Below, piece after piece: positions 53,441 to 62,817 of a DNA stretch of 64,000 nt. Location of the stretch: positions 23,407,304 through 23,471,303 of the forward strand of contig NC_070605.1 of the NCBI RefSeq assembly GCF_027172205.1, given 5' to 3'. The stretch is from Podarcis raffonei (Eukaryota > Chordata > Lepidosauria > Squamata > Lacertidae). A program made the translations under genes and the position numbers. Within the stretch, counting starts at the first letter, position 1. Each line of letters opens with the position of its first letter. Below the pieces are notes generated by a model. That model was not told the origin of the DNA. It made no database searches and saw only the letters and a list, made by a program, of their open reading frames with translations.

Positions 53441-53887
53441 CAGGTTAAGAAGTAGAAATGAGCCATATGACCAGGTAGGAACAGCTGCTTGATTGAGAGT
53501 TAACAAAGGTTTGGAAAGCTTCTGCCACAGCTTTTTCATGCATTGCCATTATCAAAGTTCAGACAAAAGTAGGACTGAGAAGATGGAGGGAAATCTCAGG
53601 CATAGAGTTTATAAGTGTTAATGTTCAACTGAAGGAAGAGGGAATTCAGAATTGCAGGAGGAAAATCAAGTTTGAAACAGAATGTGAAAATGCAAGAACA
53701 ATGTTAGCTTTTTGCAATCCCTGCCCTGTGACATTATTTGACCAGGAAGTCCTCAAGTACTTGGCTCAGTAAATAATCCCTTGTTTACATTTCTTAAAAA
53801 GGGAAAACACCACATCCTTCTCAGAACAAAGGAGGCATGGAGCAGCAGGAAGATAATTCAGGTTCAAACACCAGAACTCTCCAGAAC
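53441..53887. other. Gap without a recognised gene
   Basis: Nothing recognised. Confidence 0.35.
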
Positions 53888-53937
53888 AGTCTTTCCCAAC
53901 TTTGCACCCTCCAATGTTTTGGACTACAATTCAATCA

Positions 53938-55245
53938 ATCAATTTCCTTTATTCGACCGATAGTCAGAAATAAAACATTACACAATAATTATAAACTATA
54001 ACATCATAGGGGTACATAAATAAGGTAGGGCCACAGTACTAGACCTCTCACAGATAACCCACATCAAAGCAATCAGTTATACGTTTCCGACACTTGAGTG
54101 CCAGGAAAAGGAATTTAGCCACTGACAAAGTTGTTTTCCCAGAAGACTTATTTAGCAGATATGCTGTCTGCTTTCCTCTTTGTCGGGAACTGAGCTGGGG
54201 TAAGTGTGGAGTTATAAGGTACTGTCTTAAATCATTGTAAATGGGACAGCTCAGTAGCTGTCTGTGGATTCTACCTCACCCAATGCACAGTGGCATAATC
54301 TCTGGTCATATGGGACTCCTCCATATCTTCCCTTCAGAACCGCCGAGTCAAGAACATTCAGCCTAGCCGCAGTAAATAGTCTGCGGTATTCCACGTAGTG
54401 GATCTCCGCCAGGTAGCAAGCTGGAGCAGCCCGATACAACTGCTCCCCCAGAAACAACCCAGGTTTCACACGGGCTATGTCCTCCTGCCTGGCAATATCC
54501 CTTAATCTTTGAGCAATCACCGCCTTTGCGTGGCTATATGTCATGGACTCTATATAAAGGGAGGACAACCCGCACTTCTGCACTTCCTCCACTATCTCCC
54601 CTTCCCATGGAGATTTAAAGTTATCCCTCAGAATTAAGGGGGCCAAACCCACCGGTCTGAAACAGAGCTTGAGCCATAGCCATAACTTCGCTTTCAGGGC
54701 CACATACCTAAAGGCTTGACAACCGGTTTCCAATCTCATGATCGCGCCTGCCACGGAGGGGGGGATCCTGAGTATGGCCCTGAGGAATTGGGTTTGGATA
54801 GATTCCAATTTTTCAAAGTCCCTACGTGAGCCCAAGGCAATGCCCACCAGCAGAAGAGGGAGGACTTTCATTTTAAAGAGTCACAAGGCAACTTTGACAG
54901 TTTGTGCCTGTTTCTTGGAGTACAGGGTTCTAATCACCAAGGCTGCTTTGGATGCGTTCGAAGCTATGTATTCTCTGTGCGCCAAGAAGGACCTATTTGA
55001 TCTTACAACCTGACCCAGGTATTTGAAGCAACTGACCTGCTCTAAAGGGATACCATTAACTGACCATAAATTAGGTTTCAGTCGAGCAGCAAAGACCATT
55101 ATTTTGGTCTTGGCATAATTTAGTTGGAGCTCGTGTTGGGTCTCATATTCATGAAGAACTTGAAGCATCCTCCTTAATCCGATGGGGGAGGTAGCTAATA
55201 GGGCGGCATCGTCCGCATACAGTAGGACATTCAAGGCTCGTCCTG
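53938..55245 (-). mobile_element. 5'-truncated non-LTR retrotransposon with (ATTG)n tail
   Basis: It is flanked by the 13-bp duplication TGGACTACAATTC (left copy 53925-53937, right copy ending at about 55258). The 3' end reads GGTCGAATAAAGGAAATTGATTGATT on the minus strand (split over its tail). It encodes RT and a C-terminal region (see the next entry). The clade is uncertain; Vingi/Ingi-like or another I-group lineage are candidates. Confidence 0.8.
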
Positions 55246-55267
55246 CCTGGACTACAATTCCTATCAT
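54251..55267 (-). pseudogene. LINE reverse transcriptase C-terminal half
   Basis: The piece 55267-54881 has the catalytic LLYADDAALLATS motif, then LNYAKTKIMVFAA and CFKYLGQVV, the RT palm and thumb pattern. After a frame break near 54880 the piece 54871-54251 follows (LRAILRIPPSVAGAIMRLET ... LCHCALGEVES), a post-RT C-terminal domain. The first residues of the upstream ORF come from flanking DNA. One break separates the two, so the copy is dead but recent-looking. Confidence 0.75.
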
Positions 55268-55345
55268 CGCTTCCCATTAGACCATGCTAGCTGATGCTGA
55301 TGGGAGTTGTATTCCACAGCATTTGGCAGGCCACAGATTCCCCAC

Positions 55346-55911
55346 CATTGATAGAGAAAAGTGATTTGAGTAAACGTGAGCAAGGCATGCTCATCACTTT
55401 AATACCTACAAAAATACTGGTGACTTATGTTGTAAGGGTTTAAACACACTCACTCTTTCACTCATAACCCACCCCCAATTATTAAGATCTACTTTTAGCT
55501 TTTCTTTTCTTTTCCTTTTTTGAATGGGAAGGGAGAACATTTGCTTTTCACACACAACTCAGCATCCAGTTGTATCCAGGGTCAAGATATATTTATTCAT
55601 ACAGGTGTCAGATGACAAGTTAAACAATCTGTTGCTTCTGTACTGTACAAAACATGGCTCCCTTGAGAAATAAAAGATACGAAGAAAAGATCAGAAAGCT
55701 CTTGAAAGAACAGTTGAGAAAACAGAAAGCTTCTTGAAGAAACAAAATAAAAAGTATAGCCAACATCTCATTATATTATTCTTGTAAATCTCCCATACTT
55801 CCTGGAAAAAACAGGAGGATTCCAATATTCCGAAAGAAGAATGCAGATTGTATTTTTACTGTTTAGTTTTACATAAGAGTGGGTTTTCAAATTGTAGGTG
55901 TATTTACTGCT
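55346..55911. other. Gap without a recognised gene
   Basis: Nothing recognised. Confidence 0.4.
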
Positions 55912-56185
55912 AGGGACGCGGGTGGCGCTGTGGTGTAAACCACTGAGCCTTGGGCTTGCCAATCGGAAGGCCGGCGGTTCGAATCCCCATGACGGGGTGA
56001 GCTCCTGTTGTTCGGTCCCTGCTCCTGCCAACCTAGCAGTTCAAAAGCACGTCAAAGTGCAAGTAGGTAAATAGGTACCGCTCCAGCAGGAAGGTAAATG
56101 GCGTTTCTGTGCACTGCTGTGGTTTCACTAGAAGTGGCTTAGTCATGCTGGCCATATGACCCAGAAAAACTGTCTGCGGACAAAG
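55912..56185 (+). mobile_element. Sauria-type SINE, 3'-truncated
   Basis: AGGGACGCGGGTGGCGCTGT head, B box and central body. The BovB-like tail is missing after CATATGACCCAGAAA. Confidence 0.9.
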
Positions 56186-56429
56186 GCCTTCAATTTGCAC
56201 ATCGGCCATGTAGGTCAGGACTGGTTGTAATTCACTCACCAATTAATTTAACCAGGACTGTAATGTGTTTATTTATTTGAGGCATCTGTAATACCTCCTT
56301 GACCCCACCCCACCCACCACCCACCCCCGGATAGCACAATAAACATTAAAAGGACGGTTAATGAAAATCTACAGCAAAACAGACAGGCAAAGCGAAAATA
56401 AAATATAATCATGCACTTCATTCTTTCCC

Positions 56430-56850
56430 ATTCTTCTTTTGCTTGGGCAAAACGGCACATCTTTAAACTTTAACCAGGATGAAAACAATGTAGAGGATGG
56501 TGCACTTTGGAAGGGAGACTATTCCAAAGCTCTGGGGCCACCACATAGAAAGCCCTTCTCCAGACCCCTGCATTGCAAATCTCGCTCCACAAGTGGCCAC
56601 CAAGAGTGTTGTCTCTGCAGCTTGGTATGGGGGGTGGGCAACATTCTTTCAGATATTTGAGACCCAAGCTGTCTGAGGCACACACTCTGTGCTGTTATAG
56701 AAGTACCTTGAATTGGGCCTGAAGTATCACAGGCAGCCAATGAAACTTTTAAAGTTGGCATTATTTGCAAGTGACTAGGAGGAGCACCTGCTAGTGCCTT
56801 GGCTGCCACATCCTGCGCGAGTTGTAACCCCCAGGCAGTTTTCCAGAAAT
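56430..56850 (-). mobile_element. Old L2/CR1-clade LINE fragment
   Basis: The antisense plus strand carries GACTATTCCAAAGCTCTGGG, ACCTTGAATTGGGCCTG and CTTGGCTGCCACATCCTGCG, blocks that parallel the 3' coding part of the intact L2 (12650-12960). Heavily decayed. Confidence 0.6.
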
Positions 56851-57632
56851 GCCCATTTACTCCTCGGTAATGCATTCTCTACTAGGTTGCCACTACAGAC
56901 ACTGAAGTCTCAATGCAGAAATTCAACGTGCTGCTGTCTGGGTCTGGAGAAATGCTACAAGAATCAGTATGTGCTGCGTATATGTACAGATCATGTGTGA
57001 CAAGATGCAGTTATACACCCCACAAAGAACTAATTTAATATAGAGTCAAAAGTCTGTGCAATTTCAGAATGAGAAGCCTATCCAAGTAAGACGCAAAGCC
57101 TCCGAAAGTGGAGGCCACAGCACAGTGGGAGAGCAGAGTTTGCAAGCAAGTGTAGGGTTCAAACATCAGCTTCTCCAGCTAAGGGGGGGGTGTGCGAATC
57201 CAGCTGCAGGACTGGGAAAAGCATCTTTGCCAGAGAACTGCTGCTGGAGTATACAAGCATAGGTCTGCTTCAGGCAAGTCAGCTTAATGTGTTCTTTGAA
57301 AACCTTGAAATAAATTCCACGCCATCTCCCAAGGCACCAAGCATGCTATTTGCAGGAGCCTCTTACAAGCCCAATTGTGAAGGGAAGCGAACTAACAATA
57401 CTGCTTGCCTCCTTCAGTACTGCAGAAGGAGCCACAAAGACTATCATGGGGATAACGGCTGCAGTTCTTTTCCCTTGCTTAGGACAACTAACACTGCAAA
57501 TATTCAAGGAGCTGCCTCTTTTTGTCTGACCAGTTTCTGATACTTATCTTGGTCACTTAAAAAAGAAAGAAAGAAATCCCAGATTTTTTCCCTCGGGGGC
57601 AATGCTCTAGTTTCAGCTTTTCATTTCAGCTG
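56851..57632. other. Gap without a recognised gene
   Basis: Short ORFs only (for example 57190-57540). None has recognisable content. Confidence 0.4.
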
Positions 57633-58000
57633 GAAATTCCAGGGTTTTTATTTTTGAATAATATTTATTAAAGTTTCATAGAAATTACAAAAATAGGAAA
57701 AAGAAAAGAAAAAATAAAAAAGAACAAAAAATACAAAATACAAAAAAATAAGAACAGTTAAAAACAAATCAGTCTTTCCATCTCTTATCTTTCATTTACT
57801 TATTTCCCTGACCTCCTCTCACCTCCCTTTTTTGTATCCTAGTTCAATAGTTGTTTCAGCAAATCCTTACCCTTTTTGCTTTTATCTTAATATTTTATCT
57901 TAATATATTATAACTTTACATTTTCACCTGTTATCAATTTCTCTTTACTTAATCCTTTATATCTTTTCTGCTAAAACCACATAGCTTAATTCCAACATTT

Positions 58001-58370
58001 CTAACATTCCTTAATTTTACAATATTTCTGTAAGTAAACTTTAAATTTCTTCCACTCTTCTTCCACCGACTCTTCTCCTTGGTCTCGGATTCTGCCAGTC
58101 ATCTCAGCCAGTTCCATGTAGTCCATCACCTTCATCTGCCATTCCTCCCGGGTGGGTAGATCGTGTGTCTTCCAGTATTTTGCGATGAGTATTCTTGCTG
58201 CTGTTGTTGCATACATAAAAAAAGTTCTGTCCTCCTTTAACACCAACTGGCCAACCATGCCCAAGAGAAAGGCCTCTGGTTTCTTCTGGAAGGTATATTT
58301 AAATACCTTTTTCATTTCATTATAAATCATCTCCCAGAAGGTCTTAATCTTTGGGCATGTCCACCAATCT
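58001..58370 (-). pseudogene. L1 ORF2 C-terminal remnant
   Basis: Starts abruptly with W-T-C-P-K-I-K-T-F-W-E, then MIYNEMKKVFKYTF and KKPEAFLLGMVGQLVL, equivalent to 26323-26093. Everything from the ORF2 start through RT (over 3 kb) is missing; the deletion junction is near 58365, just inside the end of ORF1. Confidence 0.88.
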
Positions 58371-59448
58371 CAGTCAGTGGTGCCAGTTTCCCTCTTTTTG
58401 GTGAGCTCTTGTCCAAAACTCCTGCCTCTTTTCCAAGTTCTTTCTGCAGATCTTCTCCATGGTTTCCCAAAAACTTGTCTTTTTCCTCAACTGATCTTAT
58501 TTTTATCTTTCTTCCTTTGTAGCCAAAAGATAGGCCTTGGGGAAATTCCCACCTGAAGACAATTTTGTTCCTTCTCAGGAGGGCAACCAAATCTCCAAAA
58601 TTGGATCTAAGATCCATAAGATGTTTCGGTATATCTTTAAAGATTTCCACTCTTGATTGCATAATTATCAAAGGATTCTGGAAGTGTAACCCCAAAATTT
58701 TATCTCTCTCTTCTTTGGATCGGAGGGTAATCAGACAATCCCTTATTTTAATCTTCTTTCCTCCTTTTCCTAGTCTGAAGGCCCTCACGATTTTAAATTC
58801 CTCTTGTTTCAAATCCGCCTTCCAGAACTCTGCAAATTCCTTTGTCAAAAAGTCTATCAGGGTGCCCTCCTCCAATTCAGGTACAGCTCTAATCCTTAAA
58901 TTCGTCTGTTTTTCCTTCAATTCAATCATAGACAGCGTCAATTTGTGGTCTTCAATTTGTTTCTGTAGGTCTGGAACCTTCTCTGTTGCCAATTGTGTTA
59001 CCTTAAATTCCGCAGCAGCAGCTTTCTCCTTAGCTTCATCTGCAGTCTGTCGGGTCAAAGTGGATTCCTGTAACAATTTCTGGGTAGATTCTGTATTAGT
59101 GTTCACTTTTTGTCCCAAACTGTTTAAAGTTTCAGTGTTTAAGTCAATTTTAGTAGTTGCAGTATCAACCTTCACTTTGGTCTCATCTACAATCGTTTTT
59201 GTCTCTTCGACCCTCTTATTTGTCTCCTCAACCCTCGTACTGAGTTGCACCAGAGATTCATTGATCTTTGCCAATGCGTTCGCTAAAACATCTTCTGAAG
59301 ACATTCCACTAGACTTCGGTTGTGTTGGTACCGTTACAGATAAGGTAGTAAGACCAGCAACTGATTGCCTTCGCTGCCCCAAGGTCTTCCCGGACCTTGT
59401 TGTTCTTTCTGAAAATGGCGCATCTACTTTTTCTTTCCCATCTGCCAT
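58327..59448 (-). CDS. L1 ORF1 protein, open 373 aa
   Basis: ORF1p-type RNA-binding chaperone. The start MADGKEKVDAPFSERTTRSG is followed by a long coiled coil (about residues 55-175) with a repetitive VEETNKRVEETKTIVDETKV stretch. The RRM-like domain (about 178-255) is TNLRIRAVPELEEG ... IVRAFRLGKGG and CLITLRSKEERDKILG. The C-terminal domain is VEIFKDIPKHLMDLRS then FRWEFPQGLSFGYKGRK. The last residues (GGHAQRLRPSGR) come from reading out of frame into the ORF2 remnant across the internal deletion, so the natural C-terminus is replaced by a few foreign residues. The frame is otherwise uninterrupted. Its coiled coil is much longer than that of the ORF1 at 31700-32527. Confidence 0.9.
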   Translation of the reverse strand: MADGKEKVDAPFSERTTRSGKTLGQRRQSVAGLTTLSVTVPTQPKSSGMSSEDVLANALAKINESLVQLSTRVEETNKRVEETKTIVDETKVKVDTATTKIDLNTETLNSLGQKVNTNTESTQKLLQESTLTRQTADEAKEKAAAAEFKVTQLATEKVPDLQKQIEDHKLTLSMIELKEKQTNLRIRAVPELEEGTLIDFLTKEFAEFWKADLKQEEFKIVRAFRLGKGGKKIKIRDCLITLRSKEERDKILGLHFQNPLIIMQSRVEIFKDIPKHLMDLRSNFGDLVALLRRNKIVFRWEFPQGLSFGYKGRKIKIRSVEEKDKFLGNHGEDLQKELGKEAGVLDKSSPKRGKLAPLTEIGGHAQRLRPSGR

Positions 59449-60095
59449 AACACTTTAACAATAGAAGAGCCAAGGTCACCCAGCTGCACCATAGCGGCTA
59501 TAAGTAACTACCCGTGAGTAGGGGAAACTGGATTTATTGAAAAGGGAGAAAAAAGGCTTAAATGGATACCGAAGCAGGGAGGTTTAAACAGGAAGTCCGC
59601 CTTCCACTTTTTGTAAATAGATCAAAGCAAAGAGACTTTAAGCTAAAGCTTTTGGGATTTCGTCTGGAAAGGACTGATTTCTAACACGATAAAGTTTTGA
59701 ACCCCCTTCCTAGGAAGCAGGGAAGGAGGGGGGACGTTTTGGACTGTGCATACCTGCAAGAGAGAAGGAAAGAACTTAAAATCCACTGCTCAAACTTGGG
59801 AACGGTCTGCCAGCTGACAGAGACTGTCTGTGTTTTAACTGTTAACAGAAGGCTTGCAAATAGCAAGAGAGATATATTGCGACTAGGCACTTTTTTTTTT
59901 TTTTGTTTGCAAGAAAGAAAGTAATTGGAAAGTAACAAAAAAGTAACAAAAAATTGGAACTGTTTATCCTTCGCGGATGGAGTTTTAAAGGGTTGTTTCT
60001 TTCTTGGACTATTGTAACTGTTTCCACCTAGAGGGAGTTTTAGAAATTGTTACAAGGGGAATTTTCCACTGGTAAACAGAAATTCCAGCGTTTTT

Positions 60096-60555
60096 AAATG
60101 ACCGGGCCAAGCGACTCCCAGTATAGCATGACTTGGAAAGTTTATATTTGCTTTGGATGGACTCTTGCCCCTTAACAGCAGCCAAGGCTCTCCTAGTCAA
60201 GTGCATACTTTAACATTCTCACCGTATAAATGAAACATATTTTGCATTGTCTAACAAAGCAAACAAAAGGAGATACCTTTCTCCTTTAACATCTGGAGCC
60301 ACCCAGTAAGCCATCAGGAAGACAGAAGTCAGATAGTTGGCAAACTTAATGCAAGTGGATGTTGAACTGTATTTGAGCCCAGATGATTGTTTAATGCAGA
60401 TACAGCCAAGGAGGGAGAATTTATAGTGTGCATGATGGAGTCCTGTGCTGAAAGTTTAGGCTTAGAATGGGAAGGAACCTCAAAGGTAATCTTGTACAAC
60501 CCTGTTGATGCAAGAAATCCTGCACTATGACATCTCTGACAGGTGGTCACACAAC
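60096..60555. other. Gap without a recognised gene
   Basis: Nothing recognised. Confidence 0.4.
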
Positions 60556-60570
60556 TTCTCCTTATCTATT

Positions 60571-61409
60571 GTTTTCCTCTTTCAAGTTTTTTTATTGATT
60601 TTCCACATTTATAACAAATATAACATGTAAAAAACACAAAACAAATCATCTTACAATACTAAAAGAAAAAAAAGTCATTACTTCTAGAATCCAAGTTAAC
60701 TTTCATTGTAGTCAGACTTCCTTGATTCCCCCCTAACTGAATTTAATTGTAACACCGTTGTAACAGTTCTCCAAAATCCTCTTTCTAATACAACTCCAAA
60801 AACTCCAACATCTTCATCTGCCATTCTTCTACCGTTGGTATTTCTTGGGACTTCCAATTTTTTGCTAATAGCAGTCTTGCCGCTGTTAAGTGGCATACAA
60901 AAATAATCTAACATCTTTTGGGGGCAATTCCAAAACCACAGAGCCTAGGACTTGCCAATCAGAAGGTCAGCGGTTTGAATCCCCGTGACGGGGTGAGCTC
61001 CCGTTGCTTGATCCCTGCTCCTGCCAACCTAGCAGTTCGAAAGCACTTCAAAGTGCAAGTAGATAAATAGGTTCCGCTCCAATGGGAAGGTAAACGGCGT
61101 TTCCGTGTGCTGCTCTGGTTCGCCAGAAGCAGCTAAGTCATGCTGGCCACATGACCGGAAGCTGTACGCCGGCTCCCTCGGCCAATAAAGCGAGATGAGC
61201 GCCACAACCCCAGAGTCGGTCACAACTGGACCTAATGGTCAGGGGTCCCTTTACCTTTATCGAATCCTATTATTCCAAGTAAAAAGGCTTCTGGTTTCTT
61301 AACAAATGTATTTTTCAACATTTTTTTTGACTCATTATAAATCTTTTCCCAGAAGTCCTTAACCTTAGGACACGTCCACCACATATGATAAAAGGTGCCT
61401 TCTTTTTCT
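60571..61409 (-). mobile_element. 5'-truncated L1 fragment split by a SINE
   Basis: It is flanked by the 15-bp duplication TTCTCCTTATCTATT (60556-60570 and 61410-61424). It encodes the ORF2 C-terminus in two parts: MWWTCPKVKDFWEKIYNESK and KKPEAFLLGIIG right of the SINE, and the ATT-A-LLLA-NWK/EWQMKM segment left of it. It ends with the 3' UTR and tail. Confidence 0.9.
60935..61259 (+). mobile_element. Sauria-type SINE nested in L1
   Basis: The body runs from AACCACAGAGCC to GGGGTCCCTTTACCTTT, 5'-truncated by about 25 bp. It lies antisense to the L1 and is younger than it. Confidence 0.92.
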
Positions 61410-61424
61410 TTCTCCTTATCTATT

Positions 61425-61687
61425 ATGGCAAACCCACCCCAGTATATTCCACTGTTGAGCACCTTGCACTATCAGGAAGTTTCTCCAAAGGCTGAAATCT
61501 CCTTTCTTGTCCTTTGGACCTTACTTTCCCCTGGCAGACCGAGAAGGAATGTCCAGTAATTAATCTGTTAGACCTGCAAGCATTGGTTATCTCTGCTTAA
61601 GACAGGAGAGGTTCAGATTCCTGAATAGGTATGTTGTCTGCTGGGTCTCCTGCTGCTGTAGCTTCCAAAGTAATGGGGACTTCCATA
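61425..61687. other. Short gap
   Basis: Nothing recognised. Confidence 0.3.
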
Positions 61688-61800
61688 CAATGCAGAGGTA
61701 GTCCACATGGTGCCCTCCAGGTGGACTAGAATTCCTATCAGCCTCAGCCACCATGGTCAGGGATGATGGATGTTGTAGCTCACAACATCTCAAAGGCATC
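61688..61800 (+). mobile_element. hAT-like foldback repeat fragment
   Basis: GGTGCCCTCCAGGTGGACTA ... GGATGATGGATGTTGTAGCT shares the palindromic core of the MITEs at 41888 and 45221. Confidence 0.5.
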
Positions 61801-61892
61801 ATGTTGGCTAACGGCAAGTCATCAATTTAGAATACAGTACTTGGCTCCATGCACTATTTTCCATGAAAAAAGAAATCATCACATGGATGTGT

Positions 61893-62215
61893 CATTGTCA
61901 GAGAGCGAGCCAGAAGTAAATCACACCATTCAAAGTCTGAGTTAACTCTTTATTAGCAAAATCACCACCTTCACAGACTTGATGCAGTGTCAGGCCTAAT
62001 GAGCACAGCAGCTCATCCCTGGTAGGTCTGGCCCCTTGAATCAGTTGCCAATGCTGAAAGTCCCCACCTCCCCACAGCCGTCTAAGTTCCCCCCTCTCCA
62101 GGGCTTTTTCCAAGCAGAGGAGACTTTGCCTGTGTGCAGCCAACCTCTCCCTTCGTGGTTTCCCAGCTGGTTCCTCCCACCATTCCTCTGCGTCCAACCA
62201 GTCCATGGCACGAAT
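61893..62215 (-). mobile_element. Possible LTR fossil
   Basis: The minus strand ends GAGTTAACTCAGACTTTGAA ... GCTCGCTCTCTGACA with an AATAAAG signal about 70 bp before the end, as in the TGTCAG/CTGACA LTR family. The other end and the target duplication were not found. Confidence 0.4.
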
Positions 62216-62631
62216 TTAGAGACTGGGCACTTTCAAAGTAGCTGATCCAGTTTTCTGAGATCCCAAGAATCATGAAGTAGTAACTTGTGTGCAGTGCACA
62301 TGTGAGCTATAGCTATAGTCTACCGTGGTTTGCAGCAGAATAACCAAGGTATTCTAAGCACAAGTGTAATTCAGTTTTTGGCAGTGTTGTGACTTCCCCA
62401 AGTAGTTTCCCCAACCCAGCTTACATTCCTGTAAACTTTACAAGTACTTTCCTTTAACCACCCAAATCTGAACAAGCCATTCTACTGCACAGGGAAGGGA
62501 ATGTGTTACAGCCAAAACCATAAACAAAACAGGTTCAGATTCTTGTTTTGACATGACCCGCAAATGCATTTCCATCATGAGAGCAGAGCTAATATACTGT
62601 GTGCCCATGTAACAAAAGTACCCTACACCGT
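62216..62631. other. Gap without a recognised gene
   Basis: Nothing recognised. Confidence 0.35.
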
Positions 62632-62817
62632 TTATCTTTCTGCCACAGCGGTACCTATTTATCTACTTGCACTGGTGTGCTTTCAAACTGTTAGGTTGGC
62701 AGAAGCTGGGACAGAGCAGCGGGACCTCATCCCATCGCGCAGATTCGAACTGCCCACCTTCCGATCAGCAAGCCCAAGAGGCTCAGTGGTTTAGACCACA
62801 GCGCAACCCACATCCTC
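62632..62817 (-). mobile_element. Sauria-type SINE, 3'-truncated and diverged
   Basis: The minus strand carries a head like GTGGGTTGCGCTGTGGTCTA, the B box and the GTGCAAGTAGATAAATAGGT centre, then stops. More mutations than the other copies suggest an older insertion. Confidence 0.85.

Larger units (their letters stand above)
53888..55345. mobile_element. Foldback MITE-like repeat split by a LINE
   Basis: Outer parts 53888-53937 and 55246-55345 join into the same GGACTACAATTCCTATCATC ... GATGGGAGTTGTA repeat type seen elsewhere in the window. The LINE at 53938-55245 sits inside. Confidence 0.55.
57650..60078 (-). mobile_element. L1 with internal deletion and inverted 5' UTR
   Basis: It is flanked by 17-bp repeats with one mismatch (57633-57649 and 60079-60095). 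Reading leftward on the minus strand: 3' UTR and tail to 57650, ORF2 C-terminus (58370-58001) and complete ORF1 (59448-58327). The segment 59480-60060 is an L1-type 5' UTR on the opposite (plus) strand, recognised by its match to the leader of the companion elements (CCCGTGAGTA, AACAGGAAGTC, CCTAGAGGGAG). Confidence 0.85.

Noticed and set aside
58565-59458. 297-codon ORF on the plus strand
   Set aside because: Antisense shadow of the L1 ORF1 at 58327-59448.
61898-62206. 102-codon minus-strand ORF (MDWLDAEEWWEEPAGKPRRE...)
   Set aside because: It lies inside a probable LTR and has no recognisable domain; most likely a chance frame in the fossil.
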